From: Gloeobacter kilaueensis JS1
GTDB taxonomy: Bacteria > Cyanobacteriota > Cyanobacteriia > Gloeobacterales > Gloeobacteraceae
Direction: 5' to 3'
DNA: 64,000 nt
NCBI RefSeq assembly: GCF_000484535.1
Contig: NC_022600.1
Span: forward strand, 2,418,001-2,482,000
The position numbers were made by a program, and so were the translations under genes. Shown here one piece after another: positions 57,410 to 64,000 of this stretch. The notes beneath the pieces are model-generated. The model saw only the letters and a list, made by a program, of their open reading frames with translations. It had not been told where the DNA came from and made no database searches. Every line of letters begins with the position of its first letter. Positions within the stretch are counted from its first letter, which is position 1.

Positions 57410-59155
57410 ATGTACCTGACCTTACTTGAAACTTCTGGCAACCAGAACTACATCTTCTCGACCAACAAACTGAAAGAAAATTTCGGCGCATCGGAGTTGA
57501 CCTATCTGGCAGGAACCCGCTGGGTTCTGGAGGCGGTGGCAGAGGCCGGGGGACCGGCGCTCTGGAGCGACGACCCGGCCCGGCTGCGCCGCAACCTGCT
57601 CGACTCCTCCCTCAACCGGGCGATCGAATCGTCGGAGTCGGTTGCCGTAGAGGTGATCGTCGCCACCTCCGGCAAGGCACTGCTGCTCACGCAGACCCCC
57701 CAGACGGCCAAGGCACTCGTTCGGGAAACAACAGCGCGGGCACTACGGGAGGCTCCGGGGCTGGATCTATTCGGAGTGAGCCGGCAATTCGACTGGGATC
57801 GCGACCTGCTCGGCGAGGTCAACCGTTGCGTCCATCGCGCTTTCGAGGCGGAGCGGGCGAGTCATCCTGGACCGATGCTGCGCTCGTTGCGCTTGCCGGT
57901 TATAGACGAATGCGCCACCAGTGGCCTGCCCGCCAATATCCGGGTCTTGAATCCCCAGGACAGGTTCGAGCCCATTTCCCGGTCAAGCCACGCCAAAGCA
58001 GGGGCTGGACCCGGAGCTTTCAAGCGCATCGAGCGGCTTTTGCGCAACGCCCCCGAGGGCAGCAGGTTACCTGACAACCTTCGCGTCCTCGAAGACAGAT
58101 TTGACAGGCTCGAATGGCTCGGAGTCGTCCACGCCGACGGCAACGGCCTGGGTGAAATTTTCCTGCGGTTCCACAAACACATCGAAGCCTGCACCGCCGG
58201 TGACAATCGCCGTTATGTCGAGCAACTGCGGCGGTTCTCGCTGGCCCTCGACCGCTGCACTGAGCAGGCGTTTCTCGAAGCGGCGAGCATCCTTGCCCCG
58301 GACCTTGCCCCGGACCGGCGCGATCGGTTTCTCCCCCTAGTGCCGCTGGTGTTGGGCGGCGACGACCTGACGGTGATCTGCGACGGCAGGCAGGCTCTCG
58401 AATTCACGCACAAATTTCTATGCGCCTTCGAGGACTACACCGCGAGCGAGCGCCTCGGAGACGACCTCTACAGAGGTATCGTGCCGGAACTGGCGAAGAA
58501 AGCGCTCGGGCAACCGCGCCTGTCAGCCTGCGCCGGGGTGGCCATCGTCAAGCGTCACTTCCCGTTCTCGCTGGCCTACGATCTGGCGGCTGACCTTATC
58601 AAAGAAGCCAAAAAAGTCAAATCGAAGATTCATCAGCCCGGTAAACCGACCGAGCCCTGGCCCAGCTCGGCCCTTGATTTCCACGTCCTCTACGACAGCT
58701 CGGCGGTAAAACTCGACGACATCCGAGGGCGGTTGGCAGTAGATAAGGGCAAAACCGTCCTGCACAGCCGTCCCTTCGTCGTTACTCCACGGGAGTTACT
58801 CGAAGGAGCAACCGGCTTTGACTGGGCCGAGCAGCACCGCATCGAGTGTCTAAAAGACCGCATCGCCGCCCTGAATAAACCTGGTGCCGTGAATAAGCCT
58901 AGTGAGGACGGTCGTCGCGCCCTGCCTAACAGCCAGATGCACCAGCTGCGCTCGGGACTATTCCTCGGCTATGAGCAGGCTGATGCCCGTTTCCGGCTCA
59001 TCTACCACCGCTACGCAAAGCAGGGCCTAAGCAAGTTCAACCAGTCGGGCGATGAACAGGTGCCGTCTCTATTTCGGGTCGAATCGGACGGGGTGCGCTC
59101 CACCGCGTTGCTCGATGCCCTCGATGCGGCTGCTTTCTACGGTGCCTCTTCCTGA
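57410..59155 (+). CDS. cas10: Cas10 (Cmr2-like), HD-less, with cyclase GGDD motif
   Basis: Large subunit of a type III CRISPR effector, 581 residues. The N-terminus carries NYIFSTNKLKENFGASELTYLAG, the Cmr2-type signature. DECATSGLPAN follows near residue 167. The first palm has HADGNGLGEIF at about 241-251, and the second palm has GGDD at residues 316-319, the catalytic motif for cyclic oligoadenylate synthesis. No HD nuclease domain precedes the palm, so DNA cleavage by this subunit is not expected. The protein is short for Cas10. It lies 93 bases after csx3, 19 bases before the RAMP fusion gene. Confidence 0.9.
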   Translation: MYLTLLETSGNQNYIFSTNKLKENFGASELTYLAGTRWVLEAVAEAGGPALWSDDPARLRRNLLDSSLNRAIESSESVAVEVIVATSGKALLLTQTPQTAKALVRETTARALREAPGLDLFGVSRQFDWDRDLLGEVNRCVHRAFEAERASHPGPMLRSLRLPVIDECATSGLPANIRVLNPQDRFEPISRSSHAKAGAGPGAFKRIERLLRNAPEGSRLPDNLRVLEDRFDRLEWLGVVHADGNGLGEIFLRFHKHIEACTAGDNRRYVEQLRRFSLALDRCTEQAFLEAASILAPDLAPDRRDRFLPLVPLVLGGDDLTVICDGRQALEFTHKFLCAFEDYTASERLGDDLYRGIVPELAKKALGQPRLSACAGVAIVKRHFPFSLAYDLAADLIKEAKKVKSKIHQPGKPTEPWPSSALDFHVLYDSSAVKLDDIRGRLAVDKGKTVLHSRPFVVTPRELLEGATGFDWAEQHRIECLKDRIAALNKPGAVNKPSEDGRRALPNSQMHQLRSGLFLGYEQADARFRLIYHRYAKQGLSKFNQSGDEQVPSLFRVESDGVRSTALLDALDAAAFYGASS

Positions 59156-59174
59156 AACGAAGACGAGATCGAGC

Positions 59175-61685
59175 ATGTCTAGAAAAAACAAAAGAAAAAA
59201 CAGACAGAACCAGGGCAACTCCGCCACCCGGTCCAACTCCAGTCCGGCCAGCCAGGCGCGCTCCCAGGCGAACTCACCGCCCGGAGGCGGCTCTGCCGAG
59301 CGCCCCAGCCCGACGCTTCCCATCGATTTTGTCTTGAAAGTGAAGATGCTGAGCGACTGGCACGTCGGGGCGGGATACGGTCGTCCCGGCGACATCGACC
59401 GGCTCGTGCGCCGCGACCACGAAGACCTGCCGTTTCTTCCCGCCAAGACCCTCACCGGTATCTGGCGCGATGGCTGCGAATTGGTGGCCTGTGGTCTCGA
59501 CGACGGCAACAAGAACGGCCCCTGGAGCCGGTGGGTCGAATACCTCTTCGGCGACCAGCCTGCCCTGGCAGAGCAAGCGTCGGGTCTGGCCCCGGTGGGC
59601 GCGGCCCTCTCGGTCAGACCCGCCCGCCTCGATCCTGCCCTGCGCCGCGTCCTGACGGAGCGGCGGGCTTTGCTGGAAGGGCTCACCTTCGTCAAACCCG
59701 GCGTGGCGATCGACGCTGCCACGGGAACAGCAAAGGACGACTTTCTGCGCTTTGAAGAAATGGTGCGCCAGGGCGCGGTGCTCCAGGCCGAGTGCAGTCT
59801 GAACGCCATCGCCTCGAAGAAGGGCCGAGAAGTAGCACTGGCTTTGCTTGCCGCCGGGGCGAAGATGGTCGAGCGCCTGGGGGGCAAGCGGCGGCGCGGC
59901 AACGGACGCTGCGAATTTACCTTGCATCACCCCGAGACCGAAGGCTGGCTCGCGGTCCTCGAAAGCACCGAAGATCCCGGCCCACCGCCCGAACCGATGC
60001 CCTGGCCTCCTGCAGACGGGACAGCGGCGGACGAGCCAACCTCCGGGGGGAGCTGGCAGCGGCTGGTACTCAACATCGAAGCCCGCACCCCCCTCGTCAT
60101 CGCCGCCCGCACCGTGGGTAACGTCGTCGAGACCCTGGACTACATCCCCGGAACACTCCTGCTGCCCATCGTCAGCCGCCGCCTGCAGCAACTGGGGGTG
60201 CCCCTGGGGGCGGCTATCGTCCGGGGCGACCTGGTCGTCACCCCCGCGACGCTGGCGGTAAACAAAGAACGGGGCCAGCCCGTGCCGAACGCGCTGTTCG
60301 AGCGCAAGGGCAGCAAGGGCTTCGAGCAGGAAGGCAACCTGTTCAATCGCTTTGAAGAGAACATCGGAGGCCAGCTCAAAGGTTGTCGAGCAGGCTATCT
60401 TGGCAGGACCGACGCGGCCCACCTGCCCGTTCTCGGCAAGATTTCCCTGCGCCTGCAGACCCATAACACCGTCGCAGACGACAGGCAGCGCCCCGATGAA
60501 TCCGTAGGCGGCGTCTACAGTTACGAGGCCATCCCCGCCGGAACCAGATTCCTGGCCGAGTTGCGTTTGCGCACTGAACTGGCAGAGCGGCTGAAAGCGA
60601 AGCAGGCCAACTGGAGCACTCTCCTCGGGGGCACCGAGCGCGTTGGCCAGGCCAAAAAAGACGACTACGGCCAGATCCAGATCTCCTGTGCAGGTAAATT
60701 CACCCCGTTCCCAGCAAGAAGCGAACAACCCTCACAGGCCCCATCCACCCTGACGGTCTGGCTGCTCTCGGACCTGCTGTTGCGCGACGAACGCCTGCGG
60801 CCCTCCACCACAGTCGAGACCCTGCGCTCTGCCCTGGAAGCGGAACTGGGGGTGAAGCTGCTGGTAGAGGGCGAGAGCGCCTTTACCCGCCAGCGCCGCA
60901 CCGAGTCCTGGCACACGCGCTGGAATTTGCCCCGCCCCTCCCTCGCCGGATTGCAGGCAGGAAGCTGTGTCCGCTTCAGCATAAAAGACGGCCAGATCCG
61001 ACTTGAAGATCTCACCCGCCTCGAAGCCGGTGGCCTGGGCGAGCGCCGGGCCGAGGGCTACGGCCAACTGAGCTTCGACGACCCGCTGTTGAGTACGAAG
61101 CTCTCGGAACTGACAGCGCTTCAGGAACAAGCCTCCGAGTCCCCTAAAAACAAGCTGGCGCTTATCAACGCCCAGAACCATGACCTCTACGCCTACGCCC
61201 GGCAGATCGAGCAGGAGGTGTGGCGGGCGAACCTGCGCCGGGTGGTGCTGGCGGTTGCCGCCTCGCCCGAGAAGCGCAAAGACTTGCTTGGCTTTAGTCT
61301 CGAAGACCAGGGAGGTAAGCCCCCCTCAAGCCAGTTGGGGGCATTGCGCTCGGTCCTGGTCGCCTGCGCCCGCAACAACCTTGAGCTTTTCAATCAGTGG
61401 CGCTCACGGCTCGAAAACAGCAGCAACCACCGGGAGCGTTGGCCTGAGTGCAGCCTCGAACGACTGAGCGAACTGGTGAACGATCCTGCTCGCATCTGGC
61501 AGGTGCTGAGCGGCCCTGAGTCAGAAGGGCGGTTGTCCCTGGAAGAGCTTGTCTGCACGAGCGACGGGCTGAACCGGCTCAAGAATGAACTGCGCTTCGA
61601 GGCGGTGCGGATGCTCGTGGACGCCTGTATCCGTGCCCACCGGCGCGAAGTCGAACAGCAGGAGGAGACACCCCATGGCTCGTAA
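59175..61685 (+). CDS. Multidomain RAMP fusion (Cas7-Cas5/Csx10-Cas11-like)
   Basis: 836 residues. A basic, Ser/Asn-rich disordered tail (1-48) leads to a Cas7-like RAMP (about 50-255; WHVGAGYGRPGDIDRL, LPFLPAKTLTGIWRDG, glycine-rich GGKRRRGNGRCEF). A second RAMP follows (about 295-635; IEARTPLVIAARTVGNVVETLDYIPGTLLLP, glycine-rich GLGERRAEGYGQLSF) that looks like Csx10/Cas5. The last 200 residues are helical and lack RAMP motifs, as expected for a Cas11-like small subunit. This is the layout of the Cas7-Cas5-Cas11 fusion of type III-Dv effectors. Asp residues in GDIDRL could be the RNA-cutting site. The start ATG 59175 is chosen inside a longer frame; the 3' end overlaps the next gene by 11 bases. 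Confidence 0.85.
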   Translation: MSRKNKRKNRQNQGNSATRSNSSPASQARSQANSPPGGGSAERPSPTLPIDFVLKVKMLSDWHVGAGYGRPGDIDRLVRRDHEDLPFLPAKTLTGIWRDGCELVACGLDDGNKNGPWSRWVEYLFGDQPALAEQASGLAPVGAALSVRPARLDPALRRVLTERRALLEGLTFVKPGVAIDAATGTAKDDFLRFEEMVRQGAVLQAECSLNAIASKKGREVALALLAAGAKMVERLGGKRRRGNGRCEFTLHHPETEGWLAVLESTEDPGPPPEPMPWPPADGTAADEPTSGGSWQRLVLNIEARTPLVIAARTVGNVVETLDYIPGTLLLPIVSRRLQQLGVPLGAAIVRGDLVVTPATLAVNKERGQPVPNALFERKGSKGFEQEGNLFNRFEENIGGQLKGCRAGYLGRTDAAHLPVLGKISLRLQTHNTVADDRQRPDESVGGVYSYEAIPAGTRFLAELRLRTELAERLKAKQANWSTLLGGTERVGQAKKDDYGQIQISCAGKFTPFPARSEQPSQAPSTLTVWLLSDLLLRDERLRPSTTVETLRSALEAELGVKLLVEGESAFTRQRRTESWHTRWNLPRPSLAGLQAGSCVRFSIKDGQIRLEDLTRLEAGGLGERRAEGYGQLSFDDPLLSTKLSELTALQEQASESPKNKLALINAQNHDLYAYARQIEQEVWRANLRRVVLAVAASPEKRKDLLGFSLEDQGGKPPSSQLGALRSVLVACARNNLELFNQWRSRLENSSNHRERWPECSLERLSELVNDPARIWQVLSGPESEGRLSLEELVCTSDGLNRLKNELRFEAVRMLVDACIRAHRREVEQQEETPHGS

Positions 61686-63189
61686 AGTCAAAACTCGCGT
61701 GCGCCTCGAAGGCGAATTGGTCGCCCGCACTGCGCTGCACGTAGGCGGCATGGGCGGCGATGCCGACGTGGATCTGGCCCTTGCCGTCAACGGCAACGGT
61801 ACACACTACATCCCCGGCACGAGCCTCGCCGGAGTCCTCAGAAGCTGGTTCGAGCACTTCGACGGCGGCACTGACCACTTCTGGGGGCCGCGCACGAGCC
61901 GGGAGCGCCCTGAAGAGGGACACGCGAGTCTCGTCATCGTCGAGGACGCCCCAATCAACGGGCGGGTCGAAACTGAAATCCGCAACGGCGTCGGCATCGA
62001 CCGGCAAACAGGCACAGCAGCCACCGGCATCAAGTACGACCGGGGCGTGCTGCCTCGCGGTACGCGCATTCCGCTCAGGGTGACGATCGACTTTACCGAC
62101 GAAGCCACCTGGGAAGCCGCCTCCGATTCCTGGTTCGCCCTGCTCGAAGCCCTCAAGCGCGGGCAGGTACGGTTCGGAGCGGGCAAGACCCGTGGTCTCG
62201 GACGGGTGCAACTCGATGCGCCGAGCGTGAAAGTCCAGCAACTTTCTACCCGCGCGGGGATGCTCGCCGCCCTCAAAGACGGAGGTGAAAGCGTCAGCTT
62301 CGAAACCCTGCCTGCCCCGGCAAAGCATAGCACCCGTCCCTGGCTGACTTTCACGGTCCACTGGCGTCCTCTCGGCCCCCTGATGGTCAAGTCGGGCGTC
62401 GATGGTCTGGCGGTCGATATGTTGCCGCTGGTCAGTGCCGTGGGGCTGGATGCGGTGCGCTTCTGCCTACCGGGCAGCGCCATCAAAGGGACTCTGCGCT
62501 CCTGGTGCGAACGTCTCGTCTGCACGCTCCTCGACCGGCCCGAGGTGCAGGAGCGCAATTCGGGAAGCCGTTTCCTGGCCCAGGTCGAGCAGCCCCTGGT
62601 AAAACACCTTTTCGGCAGTGCAAACACATACCGCGCCGCCGGTGTCCTGAGCGTGGACGACTGTTACGCGATTAACCAGATCGCCGCCGACCAGTGGAAC
62701 GCCATCGAAACGGCCACCAGCGACGGCAGTCTGCAAAGCGCCCTTCGCACCAGTGGCCTGGACGGTAGGCTACAGCAGAGCTACCACGTCGCCATCGATC
62801 GCTGGACCGGCGGGGCCGCCGACAGCATGCTCTTCACAGTCCTGGAGCCCCACGCCCTCACCTGGGAACCGCTGCGCTTCGACCTCGACCTCGACTCGAA
62901 GCGCCTGGACGGATCACTCCAGTTCCCGATCCTCGCCCTGCTGCTGTTGATGCTGCGCGATCTGGGCAAGAACCGTATCCCCCTCGGGTTTGCCGCCCTG
63001 CGGGGTATGGGAGCGGTGGCCGTGGAGCGGGTCGAGATCGAGGGTAGCGGTCTACCGACCGAACTCTCCGGGTTGCAGGAAGCGACTCTGGTTGTTGGGG
63101 ACTTCGCAGCGCTCGACTATAAGCTCCTCACCACCCTGCAGACCGCCTGGAAAAACTGGATAGACCAGCAGAGCGAGGAAGCACCATGA
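61675..63189 (+). CDS. Double Cas7 RAMP protein (Cas7-2x, Csm3-like)
   Basis: 504 residues with two Csm3/Cas7-type RAMP copies. Copy 1 (about 8-190) has LHVGGMGGDADVDL, THYIPGTSLAGVLRSWFE and the glycine-rich FGAGKTRGLGRVQL. Copy 2 (about 225-470) has VKSGVDGLAVDML, FCLPGSAIKGTLRSWCERL and FAALRGMGAVAVERVEI. Each copy retains an Asp in the loop that cuts target RNA in Cas7 backbones (DADVD and GLAVD), so two cleavage sites per subunit are likely. The ATG overlaps the previous stop by 11 bases and follows GCAGGAGGAGACACCCC. It overlaps csx19 by 4 bases. Confidence 0.87.
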   Translation: MARKVKTRVRLEGELVARTALHVGGMGGDADVDLALAVNGNGTHYIPGTSLAGVLRSWFEHFDGGTDHFWGPRTSRERPEEGHASLVIVEDAPINGRVETEIRNGVGIDRQTGTAATGIKYDRGVLPRGTRIPLRVTIDFTDEATWEAASDSWFALLEALKRGQVRFGAGKTRGLGRVQLDAPSVKVQQLSTRAGMLAALKDGGESVSFETLPAPAKHSTRPWLTFTVHWRPLGPLMVKSGVDGLAVDMLPLVSAVGLDAVRFCLPGSAIKGTLRSWCERLVCTLLDRPEVQERNSGSRFLAQVEQPLVKHLFGSANTYRAAGVLSVDDCYAINQIAADQWNAIETATSDGSLQSALRTSGLDGRLQQSYHVAIDRWTGGAADSMLFTVLEPHALTWEPLRFDLDLDSKRLDGSLQFPILALLLLMLRDLGKNRIPLGFAALRGMGAVAVERVEIEGSGLPTELSGLQEATLVVGDFAALDYKLLTTLQTAWKNWIDQQSEEAP

Positions 63190-63755
63190 GCGAACGAGTA
63201 TTACACGGACGCACGAGCAACAATCTATCCCTGGCCGAGGCTCTGACCAACTGCGCCGCGCCTCTCACCGGGGCGATCGCCCTGCTCTACAGCTCCAACG
63301 CTTGCACCTTTGCCCGCTTTGAGGATGGCCTCCTCATCGACGCTGGGGGCGACATCGACCTGACACCGGTCTTCGAGGCGCGGGTCTTTAACGAAGCGTG
63401 CGAACTGCGCTGGCTCAACACCCACGACGGTCAGGGCCGGGCGGTGCTGCTCTCGGAGACGCAGCAGAACGGCCTGGAAGAAGACATCATGCCTCTTCAC
63501 TTCCTGGAAGCCCTGCCCGGAACCTATCTGCTCTGGGGCGAGCAGATCGATTCGGACTTAGCCACTGGTTGGAGCCGGGTGGGCCGATCGCGCATGGGAG
63601 CGATCGCTATCCCCCTCGCCCCACTGCCGAAAGGAGCCTGCGTCTACCTCCAGGTGCGCGAGTACCTGGGTGAAATCGGCGATCACGGCAACGTCGCTGT
63701 TGTCGAAGAATGTCTTACCGGTCTAAGCCTGAAACCTCCCGGAGCAACAGCATGA
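63186..63755 (+). CDS. csx19: Csx19 (TIGR03984 family)
   Basis: 189 residues, the accessory subunit typical of subtype III-D. Matching features are GAIALLYSSNACTFARFEDGLLI near residue 30, FEARVFNEACELRWLNTHDGQGRAVLLSE, TYLLWGEQ, GWSRVGRSRMGAIAIPL and VYLQVREYLGEIGDHGNVAVVEECLTGL. It has no catalytic motif that I can see. It is joined to both neighbours by 4-base ATGA overlaps, so it is part of the effector operon. Confidence 0.85.
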   Translation: MSERVLHGRTSNNLSLAEALTNCAAPLTGAIALLYSSNACTFARFEDGLLIDAGGDIDLTPVFEARVFNEACELRWLNTHDGQGRAVLLSETQQNGLEEDIMPLHFLEALPGTYLLWGEQIDSDLATGWSRVGRSRMGAIAIPLAPLPKGACVYLQVREYLGEIGDHGNVAVVEECLTGLSLKPPGATA

Positions 63756-64000
63756 CCCACTCCCGCTTCCACAACCCCTACAACTTCGTTCCCGCCCCAC
63801 CGCGCCGATTGGGCGACCGGCACCTGGGCGATGCTATTCCTCCCAGCCACCATCGCCTCCACCCTGACCGCTACAGTGGGCGGATCGCTGTCACACTCAC
63901 TACCGTCACCCCGTTGCTGCTCCTCGACACAGCCAGGGTGAGCGAGAATGACCAGACAAAGCACAAGACTTACCCTCTGCGCCTGGGAGCCGATGGCAGA
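63752..64000 (+). CDS. TIGR03986 family RAMP protein, 5' part only
   Basis: Only the first 83 codons are in the window; the frame is open to the edge. FHNPYNFVPAPPRR at the N-terminus and YSGRIAVTLTTVTPLLLLDTARVSE are typical of TIGR03986 RAMP proteins, the Cas7-like subunit with an insertion in III-D effectors. Starts inside the csx19 stop (ATGA). Confidence 0.8.
   Translation, partial: MTHSRFHNPYNFVPAPPRRLGDRHLGDAIPPSHHRLHPDRYSGRIAVTLTTVTPLLLLDTARVSENDQTKHKTYPLRLGADGR

Noticed and set aside
59274-60728. A 484-codon minus-strand frame inside the RAMP fusion gene
   Set aside because: Antisense to clear RAMP motifs; a high-GC shadow frame.

Overview
The window reads as a piece of a Gloeobacter-type cyanobacterial chromosome. 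The evidence is GC-rich DNA, an NDH-1 subunit found only in oxygenic phototrophs (NdhM), a phycobilisome rod-linker protein, a complete Gram-negative lipid A block, and a protein made of Gloeo/Verruco ('GloVer') repeats. The genus is an inference from gene content; no ribosomal RNA or tRNA gene was found in the window.

Layout. 1-14.4 kb is mostly housekeeping: pyrG, ndhM, typA, msrA, an ABC exporter pair, a glutamate-type dehydrogenase, ruvX/DUF3727/mltG/yqeG, thrB, then a sulfate-binding protein and a TauE/SafE permease. 14.4-20.3 kb is an accessory patch. It holds a frameshifted 14-repeat VCBS protein, a Uma2-type nuclease, a 7-repeat FG-GAP (integrin-alpha-like) protein, and a 96-bp imperfect duplication that brackets the FG-GAP gene and carries mirror-image remnants of its neighbours. 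20.3-28.7 kb has an orphan adenine methyltransferase behind uvrB, scpA/scpB, and an oxidoreductase-aminotransferase pair resembling GnnA/GnnB. 29.4-35.8 kb is a tight run bamA-lpxD-lpxC-fabZ-lpxA-lpxB. An IS110 transposase follows at 36-37 kb. 37-54.8 kb is mixed: a second Uma2 protein, a histidine kinase divergent from an FHA-like membrane protein, a cyclophilin lipoprotein, an L,D-transpeptidase, pdxA, ugd, a tandem BtuR/CobA-fold ATPase, an ALDH7 dehydrogenase, a phycobilisome linker with reversed domain order, a CrtX-like glycosyltransferase with a Coq4 homologue, the GloVer protein, an aldo/keto reductase and small genes.

The right end (54.9-64 kb) is a CRISPR type III locus of the fused III-D variant (III-Dv/III-D2 style). 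A WYL-family regulator (TIGR03985) faces a Csx3-ATPase fusion. Then follow an HD-less Cas10 with an intact GGDD cyclase motif, an 836-residue RAMP fusion with Cas7-, Cas5/Csx10- and probable Cas11-like parts, a double Cas7, Csx19, and the start of a TIGR03986 RAMP protein cut by the window edge. A perfect 8-bp inverted repeat in the regulator-csx3 promoter gap is a good operator candidate. No CRISPR repeats, cas1/cas2, cas6 or CARF effector are visible inside the window. The predicted logic is that target RNA binding by the Cas7 backbone turns on Cas10 cyclic oligoadenylate synthesis, Csx3 removes the signal, and the WYL protein controls expression.

Most interesting for follow-up: the CRISPR locus and its operator; the GnnAB-like pair next to the lipid A genes; the CpcD-first linker and its attenuator-like leader; the duplication around the FG-GAP gene; and three unrelated secreted repeat proteins whose repeat numbers are all multiples of seven.
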